NCBI RefSeq assembly: GCF_020991375.1
Contig: NZ_JAJLQZ010000012.1
Coordinates: 62,001 to 126,000 of the forward strand
Source of the DNA: Glycomyces amatae
GTDB lineage: Bacteria; Actinomycetota; Actinomycetes; Mycobacteriales; Micromonosporaceae
Length of the DNA: 64,000 nt
Direction of reading: 5' to 3'
Numbering within the stretch: the first letter of the stretch is position 1; each line of letters begins with the position of its first letter. The notes under the pieces were generated by a model. That model was not told where the DNA came from. It worked only from the letters and a program-made list of their open reading frames with translations, and made no database searches. Of the stretch, positions 8,162 through 16,426 are shown piece after piece. A program made the translations under genes and the position numbers.

Positions 8162-8632
8162 GTGAACGTACGACTTGAGCCTGGTGAGACGGCGCCTGAC
8201 TTCACGCTCTCCACCGACACCGGCGACACGGTCACCCTGTCGAGCCTCCAAGGCCGCAAGGTGATCCTGTACGCCTACCCGCGCGCGATGACCCCCGGCT
8301 GCACCAAGGAGGCCTGCGACTTCCGCGACAGCCTGGCGAGCCTCCAGGCCGCCGGCTACGCGGTGCTCGGGATCTCCCCGGACGAGCCGGCGGAGCTCGC
8401 GAAGTTCGTCGAGCGCGACGGCCTGACCTTCCCGCTCCTGTCCGACCCCGAGCACAAGGTGCTCGAGGAGTACGGCGCCTGGGGCGAGAAGAAGAACTAC
8501 GGCCGCACGGTCCAGGGCGTCATCCGCTCCACCTTCGTCATCGACGAGGAGGGCGCCGTCGAGCTCGCGCAGTACAACGTGAAGGCCACCGGCCACGTCG
8601 GGCGCCTGAAGAAGCAGCTCGGCCTCGACTGA
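8162..8632 (+). CDS. bcp: Thiol peroxidase of the BCP/PrxQ family
   Basis: A 156-aa peroxiredoxin. The peroxidatic Cys47 sits in TPGC and a resolving Cys52 five residues later (C-T-K-E-A-C), the helix-2 arrangement of atypical two-Cys PrxQ enzymes. It reduces H2O2 and organic peroxides using thioredoxin. The GTG at 8162 is chosen because the fold begins there and a -10 box stands 8 nt upstream. A second, more divergent member of the family is at 15776-16234. The upstream neighbour is the divergent metal importer. Confidence 0.93.
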   Translation: MNVRLEPGETAPDFTLSTDTGDTVTLSSLQGRKVILYAYPRAMTPGCTKEACDFRDSLASLQAAGYAVLGISPDEPAELAKFVERDGLTFPLLSDPEHKVLEEYGAWGEKKNYGRTVQGVIRSTFVIDEEGAVELAQYNVKATGHVGRLKKQLGLD

Positions 8633-8638
8633 CGGGCG

Positions 8639-9313
8639 TCACCTCGCCCTCGGCTCCCTGAGGGCGTAGCCGAAGCCGCGCACGGTCTGGATGAGCCGCG
8701 GGCCGGTCGCGTCGATCTTCTTGCGCAGGTAGTAGACGTAGGACTCGACGAGGCGGCCGTTGCCGCCGACGTCGCAGTCCCAGACGCGGTCGAGGATCTG
8801 GGACTTGCTGACGACCTTGCCCGCGTTGACCATGAGGTAGCGCAGGAGCTTGAACTCGGTGGGCGAGAGCTCGATCGGGCGCCCGGCGCGGCGCACTTCG
8901 CGGACGGTCTCGTCGAGTTCGAGGTCGGCGTAGCGCAGGACGCTGCCCGCGGAGGGTGCGAGGACTTTCGTGCGGCGCAGGACGGCCTGGACGCGCAGGA
9001 CGACCGCTTCGAGGTCGAAGGGCTCGGTCACGTGGTCGTCGCCGGTGGCGCGGTCGCGGGCGGTGAGGAGCAGGACCGGGAGGTCGCGTTCGGCGCGGAG
9101 GCGCTCGGCGACCGCGAAGCCGTCCATACCGGGGAGCACCGCGTCGAGGACGACCAGGTCGGGTTCGAATTCGTCGGCGGCGGCGAGGGCCTCGGCGGCG
9201 CTGCGGGCGACGCGGACGTCGAAGCCGGTGAGGCGCAGCGTGGCGGACAGGAGCGCGCAGATGTCCTCCTCGTCGACGACGAGGACGCGGTCGTTGGTCT
9301 CGGCTGTGCTCAC
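8639..9313 (-). CDS. OmpR-family response regulator with an atypical, shortened receiver
   Basis: A 224-aa protein. The receiver has the acidic pair (D14, E15), the phospho-acceptor D57 (VVLDAVLPGMDG) and T84. Between T84 and the position of the conserved Lys there are only 13 residues instead of about 22, and that position is Glu (TEPF in place of TKPF). The C-terminal winged helix (about 125-220) is complete, with TEFKLL, RVW and VRGFGYAL. DNA binding is therefore expected, while phosphorylation-driven switching is doubtful. No histidine kinase gene is adjacent. It converges with bcp with a 6-nt gap, and both stops are intact. Confidence 0.9.
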   Translation of the reverse strand: MSTAETNDRVLVVDEEDICALLSATLRLTGFDVRVARSAAEALAAADEFEPDLVVLDAVLPGMDGFAVAERLRAERDLPVLLLTARDRATGDDHVTEPFDLEAVVLRVQAVLRRTKVLAPSAGSVLRYADLELDETVREVRRAGRPIELSPTEFKLLRYLMVNAGKVVSKSQILDRVWDCDVGGNGRLVESYVYYLRKKIDATGPRLIQTVRGFGYALREPRAR

Positions 9314-9447
9314 CAGGGCTCCTTCATGCGAGTGCCCTGCCTGCCTATCGGGCGGGCCCGGAGGGGTGCTGGGAGGAACCTCAGAGGAACGTCAGAATCG
9401 CCGGTCGAGGGAGCGGGACCGCGCGGCGGCACTTCCGCGGCGGCCGG

Positions 9448-9666
9448 TCAGGCGCGGGTGAGGGACCGCTTCGGGCGGGGGCCTGTGGCCTCGTCGACGG
9501 CGAGGAGCCGGGCGGCGTCCTCGGCGGTGCCGGTGCGCAGCACGTGCTCGCGCAGCCGCCGGTAGCGGTCCAGCAGCGCGGCCTGCTCCTCCTGCGGCAG
9601 CAGCCCGGAGTGCTGCACCGCCGCCGCCAGGGCGGCGACCCGTTCGACGTCAGAGGCGGGGTTCAT
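9448..9666 (-). CDS. Small helical hypothetical protein
   Basis: A 72-aa soluble protein predicted to be mostly helical, rich in Ala, Glu, Leu and Arg, with a basic C-terminus (PRPKRSLTRA). The ATG at 9666 gives the compact form; a longer reading begins at 9726. No family is recognised. It stands alone between the response regulator and the MocR gene. Confidence 0.5.
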   Translation of the reverse strand: MNPASDVERVAALAAAVQHSGLLPQEEQAALLDRYRRLREHVLRTGTAEDAARLLAVDEATGPRPKRSLTRA

Positions 9667-9910
9667 GCCCCGAATGTCGCGGGCGAAGACGGCCGGGAGG
9701 CGAACCGGACGTGAACCGGAGCCCACAGGGCCGCAACGATCGGCACCGGACCGCCCAGCGCGGGCGCCCGCCCCTTCGGCCCGCCGACAGGATCAGCAGC
9801 GGCCCGGTCGGGCCCGGTCGAGGCCGCCCACGGCGTTCCGGACCGCCCGCGGCAACCGCAGCCGACGTGCCCGGGCCAAGTAGCCGCGGAGTGCCTTCCC
9901 GATCGCCCGC

Positions 9911-11314
9911 TCACGCCCGCAGTGCCCGGCCGATGACCTTGGCCGCCTCGGGGAACGCGTCCGTGTCCGGGCCCGAGTAGTTCAACCGCAGGTGCGGGCC
10001 GGTGGGTTCGGCCGGGAACCACTCGTCGCCCGAGACGACCAGCACCCCGGCGTCCTCGCACCTCCTCACCAGCGCCGCCAGGTCGACGCCGTCCGGCAGC
10101 CGCGCCCACAGGTTCAGGCCGCCCCGCGGCATCGCCGTCAGGTGCGCCTTCGGCGCGTGCTCCCCCAGGCTCCGCGCGAGCAGGTCCCGCCGCGACGCCA
10201 GCTGGTGCCGCAGGCTCTTCAGGTGCGTGCGCCACCCCGGCTGCCCGACGACGTCGAGCGCGACCGCCTGGAGCAGCCCGCTCACGTACATCGCCTCGGC
10301 CCTGGCGTCCGCGACGATCCGCTCCCGCGCGGGCCCGCGCGCGATCACGGCCGCGACCCGCACCGCCGGGGACACGCTCTTGGTGAGCGAGCGCAGGTAG
10401 ACCACGTGCCCGCCCTCGTCGCGGGCGGCGACCGGGGACGCGTCGGCGTCGATGCCGAACTCGCGGGCCCAGTCGTCCTCGATGAGGAACGCCCCGTGCG
10501 CGCGCACCACGTCGAGCACCCGCTCCACGAGCTCGGGGGACCACAGCGCGCCGGTCGGGTTGGCGAAGTTCGGCTGCGCGTAGAAGGCCCGCGCGCCGGT
10601 CCGCTCGAACGCGGCGGCCAGCACCGCCGGGTCGGGCCCGTCCGGGCCCGAGGGGATCGGGACCGCCTCGACGCCTTCCCTTGCGGCGGCGGTGATCGCG
10701 CCCCAGTAGGTGGGCGACTCGATGAGCAGCGGCCGCCCGGGCCCGACCAGGACCCGGAACGCCGAGCTGAGCCCGCTCTGGCTGCCGGGCACGATGACCA
10801 CGTCGTTCGGCGAGGGCGGCGCGATCCCGGCGGGGGTCGTCTCGCCGAGTTCGGCCGCGAACCAGGACCGCAGTTCCGGCAGGCCCGTGGCGGGCGAACG
10901 GCTGATCGCGGCCTCGCTGCGGGCGGCCCGCGCGAACGCGGCCTTGACGAGGCGTTCGGGGAGCAGTTCGCGGGCCGGGTAGCCCGAGTGCAGCGCTATC
11001 GTGTCGGGCCCTGCGGTCTTCAGCGCGGTGGGGGTGGCGGGGATGCGGGCCCGGGGCGAGCCGAGGGCCGCGGTCTGCCAGCCGTAGTCGTTGGGGCGGG
11101 CGGTGCGCGCGGCGCGCACGAACGTGCCCACCCCGGGCCTGCTCTCCACCAGCCCTTGCGCGTTGAGGACCCTTAGGGCCCGCTGGACCGTGACGGGGCT
11201 CGCCGCGAACTCGGCGACGAGCGCCCGCGTCGACGGCAGCCGCGACCCGGGCGGCGCGGCGTCGACACGTTCGCGCAGGGCGGCGACGATCCGCTCACTG
11301 CTATCGTTGTACAT
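9911..11314 (-). CDS. MocR/GntR-type regulator with aminotransferase-like domain
   Basis: A 467-aa protein. The N-terminal GntR winged helix (about 1-75) has the motif SRLPSTRALVAEFAASPVTVQRAL, and the class I aminotransferase fold (about 100-467) contains the PLP lysine in SLTKSVSP. MocR regulators sense PLP or amino compounds and usually control a divergent gene, here the EamA permease. The ATG start shares a CATG palindrome with the start of that gene. The minus-strand -10 (TACTAT, 11323-11328) lies inside the first codons of the permease gene. Confidence 0.9.
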   Translation of the reverse strand: MYNDSSERIVAALRERVDAAPPGSRLPSTRALVAEFAASPVTVQRALRVLNAQGLVESRPGVGTFVRAARTARPNDYGWQTAALGSPRARIPATPTALKTAGPDTIALHSGYPARELLPERLVKAAFARAARSEAAISRSPATGLPELRSWFAAELGETTPAGIAPPSPNDVVIVPGSQSGLSSAFRVLVGPGRPLLIESPTYWGAITAAAREGVEAVPIPSGPDGPDPAVLAAAFERTGARAFYAQPNFANPTGALWSPELVERVLDVVRAHGAFLIEDDWAREFGIDADASPVAARDEGGHVVYLRSLTKSVSPAVRVAAVIARGPARERIVADARAEAMYVSGLLQAVALDVVGQPGWRTHLKSLRHQLASRRDLLARSLGEHAPKAHLTAMPRGGLNLWARLPDGVDLAALVRRCEDAGVLVVSGDEWFPAEPTGPHLRLNYSGPDTDAFPEAAKVIGRALRA

Positions 11315-11328
11315 GAGAGAACATAGTA
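11302..11328. promoter_or_regulatory. Back-to-back leaderless promoters with overlapping start codons
   Basis: CATG at 11312-11315 provides ATG on both strands. The minus gene has a TACTAT box 8 nt upstream (11323-11328). The plus gene has TATCGT at 11302-11307, 5 nt upstream. Each promoter lies in the coding start of the other gene. Confidence 0.5.
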
Positions 11329-12254
11329 GCGCTACCGCCCTCGCGACGCCGGTGCTATCGCGGGCGGGCCTGTGGTGGGGTCTGCTGGGGGTGCTGGCGT
11401 TCTCGTTCACCGTCCCGTTCACCCGCATCGCCGTCGGCGGCATGTCGCCGCTGTTCATCGGCGCCGGGCGCGCCGTCATCGCCGCGGCCCTGGCCGCGGC
11501 GGCCCTCGCGTTCACCGGGCAGCGCCTCCCCACGGCCGCGCAGTGGGGCCGCCTGGCGCTCGTGGCGGTCGGCGTCGTGATCGGCTTCCCGTTCCTCACC
11601 TCGTACGCGCTCACCGCGAGCTCCGCGAGCCACGGCGCGGTCATCATCGCGATCCTCCCGGCCGCGACCGCCGCGATGACGGTGCTCCGCACCCGCGAGC
11701 GCCCGCCCGCGGCGTTCTGGACGGCCGCGGTGCTCGGCGCGGCGGCGGCCGCGGCCTTCGCCGCCGCGAACGGCTCGGGCCTCACCGGCCTGGGGTGGCC
11801 CGACCTGCTCTTCTTCGGCGCGGTGGCGGCCGGGGCGGTCGGCTACACCGAGGGCGGGCTCCTCGCCCGCGAACTGGGGGCCTGGCAGACGATCTCGTGG
11901 GCGCTGGTCCTCGCCTCGCCGCTCACCGCGGCGCTCACCGCGGTCTCGTGGAGCGCCGGTCCGCCGCGCGCCGGCCTCGCCGAATGGGCGGCGTTCGCGT
12001 ACCTCGCCGCGGTGAGCATGTACCTGGGCTTCTTCGCGTGGTACCGGGGACTGGCGCTCGGCCCGATGGCGCAGGTGAGCCAGACGCAGCTGACGCAGCC
12101 GGTCATGACGATCGCGTGGGCGACCCTGCTGCTGGGCGAGCCCCTCGGCTGGACCACCGTGGCGGGCGGCCTCGCGGTGATCGCCTGCGCCGCCCTGGCC
12201 GTCAGAAGCCGCCTGCGCCCCAAGCGGTCCGGGTGGGCGAGCCCCAAGCGATGA
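11313..12254 (+). CDS. EamA/DMT-family permease
   Basis: A 313-aa protein of ten hydrophobic helices arranged as two EamA repeats. It belongs to the drug/metabolite transporter superfamily, whose members export amino acids or small metabolites. If the ATG at 11313 is used, its start overlaps that of the MocR gene by two bases; a GTG at 11352 just before the first helix is the alternative. The divergent pairing with a MocR regulator suggests it exports a metabolite related to PLP or amino-acid metabolism, which is inference. Confidence 0.85.
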   Translation: MREHSSATALATPVLSRAGLWWGLLGVLAFSFTVPFTRIAVGGMSPLFIGAGRAVIAAALAAAALAFTGQRLPTAAQWGRLALVAVGVVIGFPFLTSYALTASSASHGAVIIAILPAATAAMTVLRTRERPPAAFWTAAVLGAAAAAAFAAANGSGLTGLGWPDLLFFGAVAAGAVGYTEGGLLARELGAWQTISWALVLASPLTAALTAVSWSAGPPRAGLAEWAAFAYLAAVSMYLGFFAWYRGLALGPMAQVSQTQLTQPVMTIAWATLLLGEPLGWTTVAGGLAVIACAALAVRSRLRPKRSGWASPKR

Positions 12255-12419
12255 GCCGCATGCAACGGTCGCCCGGCGGCGGGAGCTAGGAAGGAGCCGG
12301 GGCACTGGGCCCGTTCGGCGGTGTCGCGCGGCCGGCCGTTCGGGCGCCGCTCGCCTTGACGGCCGGGCCGCGCCGGACGGACAGGTTACCGTTGCGGCGG
12401 AACCGGAGAGGAGCCTTCC

Positions 12420-13010
12420 ATGCAGTACACCGCCTATTACCGGCTGGGGATCACGCCCTGGGAGCAGTACGCGGAGGCCGCGGCCGACGACATCGGCGCG
12501 ATGCTCGACCGCGAGGAGGACGGCAGAGGGCGGCCGCTCGGGCGGGCCCTCGACCTGGGATGCGGCCGCGGGGTGTTCAGCGCCGAACTGGCGCGGCGGG
12601 GATGGGACGTGGTCGGTCTCGACCTCGTCCCCAAGGCGATCGCGGCGGCCGAGGCGCGGTCGATCGCGGGCGCGTCCTTCGTCGTCGGCGACGTGACCGG
12701 TCTGGAGTCGGCGGGTCTCGGCGCCTTCGACTTCTTCCTCGACGTCGGCTGCTTCCAGGGGTTGAACGCCGAACAGCGGGCGGCGTACGGGAAGGGCGTC
12801 ACGGCGCTCGCGAACCCGGGAGCCTCCCTGCTCATGCTGGAGTTCGGGCCGACCCGGCTGCGGTCGGTGATCGGCGGGGTCTCGGAGGCGGAGGTGCGCG
12901 AGGCGCTCCCCGACTGGGAGCCGAGTTCGTCGGCGCCCGCGCCCACGGCGGGGCTGGGATGGCCGATGAACCGGACGTCCCCGCAGTGGTTCCGCTTCAC
13001 GCGCCCCTGA
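12420..13010 (+). CDS. Class I SAM-dependent methyltransferase
   Basis: A 196-aa Rossmann-fold methyltransferase. Motif I is LDLGCGRGVFS (about residues 44-54), the acidic end of beta2 is VGLDLVP, and a third motif is FDFFLDVGCFQGL. The substrate is unknown. A good ribosome site (GGAGAGGAG) precedes the ATG at 12420. It is monocistronic and converges with the secreted protein gene on the opposite strand. Confidence 0.85.
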   Translation: MQYTAYYRLGITPWEQYAEAAADDIGAMLDREEDGRGRPLGRALDLGCGRGVFSAELARRGWDVVGLDLVPKAIAAAEARSIAGASFVVGDVTGLESAGLGAFDFFLDVGCFQGLNAEQRAAYGKGVTALANPGASLLMLEFGPTRLRSVIGGVSEAEVREALPDWEPSSSAPAPTAGLGWPMNRTSPQWFRFTRP

Positions 13011-13091
13011 CCGGTTCCTCTCGGAGAGCGAGGCGGATGCGGATGAGCGGCAGAACCCCGCGCTCGAGCGTGCCCCACGGTCTTTGACGGC

Positions 13092-13123
13092 GAACGGCCC
13101 CCGCCTGTCGGCGGGGGCCGTTC
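13092..13123. terminator. Perfect 14-bp hairpin between convergent genes
   Basis: Arms 13092-13105 and 13110-13123 have a TGTC loop. It serves the methyltransferase gene and can also serve the convergent gene ending at 13163. Confidence 0.75.
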
Positions 13124-13162
13124 CGATGCGGTGTCTCAACACATCGGGTGGCCGATCACCGC

Positions 13163-13834
13163 TCAGGCCTCCGCCTCGAGCGCGGCCCACACCGGGTCGG
13201 TGTCGAGGAGGGTCGCGAGCTTCGCGACCTCCTCGGTGGTCACTTCGATGGCGCCGTCGGGGGTGCCGTTGAAGTAGTCCTCGCCCCACCAGACCGAGCC
13301 GACGGACCCGTCGGGGAAGAACGCCGCGGCCTCGACATAAGTGCCGTCGGTGGTCCAGGCGAGGAGCGTCCCGTCCGCGAGCTCCTCTGACGCGCACTCG
13401 GTGTCGGTCGCGACGCAGTGCAGCAGGTAGTGCAGGTCGACCGGCCCGCCTGCGCTGAGGTCCTGGACGCCTTCGGTGATCCCGCCGGGCAGGTACAGCT
13501 CGGCCAGCAGGGCCTCCTCGGTCTCCGGGACGGCGAAGTCGGCCCGGAACTTGCGCTGGACCGGCGTCTCGTTCTCGTCGTCGAGGTAGTAGTTCTGGAG
13601 CCGGGTCCCCTCGAGCGTGGTCGTGAAGGTCCAGTCCTGGAAGCTCGCGCCGAGCGTCGCCTCGGTCGCGGCCTGCGCTTCAGCGGTGTAGTCGTCCTGC
13701 ACGACATCCCATGCGGCCGAGTACTTCCATCCCTCAGCGGGGATCTCGGCGGTCTGGGCGGAGGCGGTGGCGGGGAGGAGCACCGCGGCGGCGGCCGAGA
13801 CGGCCACGACCGCGGAGCGTTTGAACGAGGACAT
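13163..13834 (-). CDS. Secreted protein of unknown function
   Basis: A 223-aa protein with a Sec signal peptide (positively charged start, Ala-rich core, cleavage after ASA at about residue 26). The mature part is acidic, with many Trp, Tyr and Asp and two Cys (LLHCVATDTECAS) that may form a disulfide. No family recognised. The start at 13834 follows GAAAGGTG. It is followed by a shared terminator. Confidence 0.75.
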   Translation of the reverse strand: MSSFKRSAVVAVSAAAAVLLPATASAQTAEIPAEGWKYSAAWDVVQDDYTAEAQAATEATLGASFQDWTFTTTLEGTRLQNYYLDDENETPVQRKFRADFAVPETEEALLAELYLPGGITEGVQDLSAGGPVDLHYLLHCVATDTECASEELADGTLLAWTTDGTYVEAAAFFPDGSVGSVWWGEDYFNGTPDGAIEVTTEEVAKLATLLDTDPVWAALEAEA

Positions 13835-14047
13835 GAGAGCACCTTTCGGTAGTGCTTGTCACTTGTCCTCAGTTATAGGCCGTTACACCAGATTAAGACC
13901 GGTAGTGCGGTCACTCGTGGTTTCCGTTCCCTTTTCGACCGATGGGACAACCGAGGACGTCCGCATTGCGTATTTCTCAGATGCCTTGCCGCGGAAGGCG
14001 ATGGGGATCGAGCATCGTCGCGGTCGACGGACGGGGAGTCGGTGCGG

Positions 14048-14129
14048 TGCGCGAGGTGGGACTCGAACCCACACGTCCTAGGACACAGGAACCTAAATCC
14101 TGCGCGTCTGCCAGTTCCGCCACTCGCGC
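14048..14129 (-). tRNA. tRNA-Leu, anticodon TAG
   Basis: An 82-nt class II tRNA. The 7-bp acceptor stem GCGCGAG/CTCGCGC has discriminator A. The anticodon arm has stem CAGGA/TCCTG and loop TTTAGGT, giving anticodon TAG. A long variable arm is present and the T-loop is GTTCGAGTC. CCA is not encoded. The rph gene, whose product trims tRNA 3' ends, lies just beyond on the other strand. Confidence 0.95.
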
Positions 14130-14306
14130 GTAGCGTGAGTGGCGGAACCAGAAGTGCTGTCGCCACTCGGGTGTTGCGTGAGTGGCGGAACCAGGAGCAC
14201 TGTCGCCACTCGGGTGTTGTTTGAGGGGCGTCGGGCCGCAGGCCCGTTGCCACTCGGGTGTTTCGTGGGTGGTGCCGGGCCCCGGGTCCGTTGCCACTCG
14301 TGTTCG
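14130..14306 (+). repeat. Tandem array of ~43-bp hairpin repeats beside tRNA-Leu
   Basis: Four units begin at 14136, 14179, 14222 and 14266 (period 43, 43, 44). Each contains an inverted repeat around GAGTGGCG...CGCCACTC and ends with CCACTCGGGTGTT or a variant. The first two units are nearly identical and the last two are diverged. The GAGTGGCGGAAC part equals the 5' end of the adjacent tRNA-Leu in opposite orientation, so the tRNA end and the first unit also form a long inverted repeat around 14130. Confidence 0.7.
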
Positions 14307-14399
14307 ATGCTGCCCGGACCGGGGATGGGGCCAGGTCGTGCAGCGTGCCGGTGCGCTCTTTGAGCAGCAACTAGTGTGTCACACTCCCGGGCGTTCCCG

Positions 14400-14405
14400 T
14401 AGGCT
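14400..14405 (+). promoter_or_regulatory. -10 box of rph, leaderless type
   Basis: TAGGCT is 7 nt before the ATG at 14413. A 13-bp palindrome, AGTGTG-T-CACACT (14373-14385), lies where the -35 region would be. Confidence 0.5.
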
Positions 14406-14412
14406 GGTGCGG

Positions 14413-15141
14413 ATGACTCGACCTGACAAGCGCGCAGCCGACGAGCTGCGCCCCGTGAAGTTCACCCGCTCCTGGACCGACCACCCCGAGGGCTCGGTCC
14501 TCGTCGAGTTCGGCCGCACCCGCGTGCTGTGCACCGCCTCGGTCACGCCCGGCGTCCCCCGCTGGCGCCGCGGCTCCGGCGAGGGCTGGGTCACCGCCGA
14601 GTACGCCATGCTCCCGCGCTCCACGCACTCGCGCTCCGACCGCGAGTCGATCCGCGGCAAGATCGGCGGCCGCACCCACGAGATCTCCCGCCTGATCGGG
14701 CGCTCGCTGCGCGCCTGCATCGATTTCAAGGCCCTGGGCGAGAACACCATCACGCTCGACTGCGACGTGCTCCAAGCCGATGGGGGGACTCGCACCGCCG
14801 CGATCACCGGCGCCTACGTGGCCCTGCACGACGCGGTGGACTGGCTCAAGGAGCAGAAGCTCGCCCGCAAGCCCGACAAGATCCTCACCACCTCGGTCGC
14901 CGCGATCAGCGTCGGCGTCGTGGACGGCGTCCCCGTGCTGGACCTGCCGTATGAAGAGGACGTCGCCGCCTCGGTCGACATGAACGTGGTCTGCACCGGC
15001 GAAGGCGACTTCGTCGAGGTCCAGGGCACCGGCGAGGAGGCGGTGTTCAACCGCTCCGAGCTGGACACGCTGCTGGACCTGGCCCTCAAGGGCTGCAAGG
15101 AACTCGCCGGCCTCCAGGCCCGTACCCTCCTGACCTCGTGA
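14413..15141 (+). CDS. rph: Ribonuclease PH
   Basis: A 242-aa phosphorolytic 3'-5' exoribonuclease that matures tRNA 3' ends. Family signatures are visible: [58 protein letters not shown]. The length is normal. The ATG at 14413 matches the family start and has a -10 box 7 nt upstream. It is coupled to rdgB by a GTGA overlap, a conserved actinobacterial pair. Confidence 0.96.
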   Translation: MTRPDKRAADELRPVKFTRSWTDHPEGSVLVEFGRTRVLCTASVTPGVPRWRRGSGEGWVTAEYAMLPRSTHSRSDRESIRGKIGGRTHEISRLIGRSLRACIDFKALGENTITLDCDVLQADGGTRTAAITGAYVALHDAVDWLKEQKLARKPDKILTTSVAAISVGVVDGVPVLDLPYEEDVAASVDMNVVCTGEGDFVEVQGTGEEAVFNRSELDTLLDLALKGCKELAGLQARTLLTS

Positions 15142-15722
15142 GGGTGCTCCTGGCGACCCGCAACGCGGGCAAGGTCGACGAGCTGCGCCAGATCCTCGCC
15201 GAGGCGGCCCCGCACGTCGAGCTCGTGGGCCTCGACGCCGTCGAGGCGTATCCGGAGACCCCCGAGACCGAGCTGACCTTCGCGGGCAACGCCCTGCTGA
15301 AGGCCCGCGACGGCGTCGAGCACACGGGCCTGGCGACCATCGCCGACGACTCGGGGCTCGCGGTGGACGCGCTCAACGGGATGCCCGGCGTCCTCTCGGC
15401 CCGCTGGGCCGGGGCCGCGAAGGACGACGCGGCGAACAACGCCCTGCTGCTGGACCAGCTCGCGGACGTCGCCGACGAGCTGCGCGGCGGGAAGTTCGTG
15501 TGCGCGGCCGCGATCGTGTGGCCCGACGGGCGCGAGCTCGTGGTCCACGGCGAGATGCCCGGCCGCGTCGGCCGCGAGCCGAAGGGCGCGAACGGCTTCG
15601 GCTACGACCCGCTCTTCACGCCCGACGGCTTCGACCGGACGAGCGCCGAGTTGAGTCCCGCGGAGAAGAACGCCGTCTCGCATCGGGGGAAGGCGTTCAG
15701 GGAGCTCGCGAGCAGGATCTGA
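15138..15722 (+). CDS. rdgB: RdgB/HAM1 family non-canonical purine NTP pyrophosphatase
   Basis: A 194-aa enzyme that hydrolyses ITP, XTP and dITP to monophosphates, keeping the nucleotide pool clean. Motifs are ATRNAGK at the N-terminus, [29 protein letters not shown] and SHRGKAF. The GTG start overlaps the rph stop by 4 bp. A terminator with a TTCG tetraloop follows. Confidence 0.95.
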   Translation: MRVLLATRNAGKVDELRQILAEAAPHVELVGLDAVEAYPETPETELTFAGNALLKARDGVEHTGLATIADDSGLAVDALNGMPGVLSARWAGAAKDDAANNALLLDQLADVADELRGGKFVCAAAIVWPDGRELVVHGEMPGRVGREPKGANGFGYDPLFTPDGFDRTSAELSPAEKNAVSHRGKAFRELASRI

Positions 15723-15751
15723 AGCCCCGTAGAGGGCTTGGAGTTGATCGG

Positions 15752-15773
15752 AGGCGGCCTTCGGGCCGCCTCT
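15752..15773. terminator. Hairpin with TTCG tetraloop after rdgB
   Basis: A 9-bp perfect stem (15752-15760 with 15765-15773) is closed by TTCG. It lies between convergent genes and can serve both. Confidence 0.8.
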
Positions 15774-15775
15774 CT

Positions 15776-16234
15776 TCATGCCGCCTGCCGCTCCTTCAGG
15801 ACCGCCAGCGCCTTGTCGGCGTGCGCGTTCATGTTCAGCTCGCTCTTGATCGCGCCGATCACCTCGCGGCCCTCGCCGATCACGAAGGTCTTGCGCTTGG
15901 TCTGCACGATGGTGAGCTTGCGCCGCACCCCGAACGCCTCGGCGACGGCGCCGTCCGGGTCGGACAGGAGCGGGTACCCGAGGCTGTGCTTGGCGGCGAA
16001 GGCCGCCTGGCGCTCGACGCTGTCGTGCGAGATGCCGACCGGGGTCGCCCCGAGGGCCTGGAACTCGGCGACGAGGTCGCGGAAGTGGCAGGCCTCGGCG
16101 GTGCACCCCGCCGACATGGCGAGCGGGTAGAAGAACAGCACGACCGGTCCGGCTTCGAGGAGCCGGTCGAGGCTCCGCGGCGCACCGGTCTCGTCGTCGA
16201 GGGTGAATGCCGGGGCGGTGTCTCCGATGTCCAT
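15776..16234 (-). CDS. Peroxiredoxin, AhpC/BCP-like
   Basis: A 152-aa peroxiredoxin with peroxidatic Cys44 in SAGC and a second Cys49 five residues later. It is the second such enzyme in the window, with the usual active-site Thr replaced by Ser. The ATG at 16234 gives the standard N-terminus (GDTAPAFTL); longer in-frame readings have no support. Its promoter region is shared with the divergent LPMO gene. Co-location of a peroxidase with a peroxide-using LPMO is suggestive but not proof of a link. Confidence 0.88.
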   Translation of the reverse strand: MDIGDTAPAFTLDDETGAPRSLDRLLEAGPVVLFFYPLAMSAGCTAEACHFRDLVAEFQALGATPVGISHDSVERQAAFAAKHSLGYPLLSDPDGAVAEAFGVRRKLTIVQTKRKTFVIGEGREVIGAIKSELNMNAHADKALAVLKERQAA

Positions 16235-16391
16235 GGAAGCCAGTCTATCCACGGAGAGGCCCAGGAGGACCCGTCCGGAGCCTGCGGATGCAAGGGCGTT
16301 TGCACTTCGGCCCATGATATAGATAGACTCGAATATCAGAATACCCGTCAGCAGCATTCCACAAGATCGCTTCGGCTCGGCAGGGCCAGGT

Positions 16392-16405
16392 TGGGAGCGC
16401 TCCAT
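16392..16405 (+). promoter_or_regulatory. CebR-type cellulose operator before the LPMO gene
   Basis: TGGGAGCGCTCCAT matches 12 of 14 positions of the Streptomyces CebR consensus TGGGAGCGCTCCCA. It ends 21 nt before the start codon, downstream of the AT-rich promoter region (16315-16345), where a bound LacI-family repressor would act as a roadblock relieved by cello-oligosaccharides. Confidence 0.65.
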
Positions 16406-16426
16406 GACCGGCAGAGGAGTAACTCC

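Noticed and set aside
14130-14306. CRISPR array
   Set aside because: Repeats are directly tandem with no unique spacers and lie beside a tRNA.
14373-14385. CRP-like palindrome AGTGTG-T-CACACT upstream of rph
   Set aside because: The spacing is far too short for a CRP site; it is kept only as part of the promoter region.
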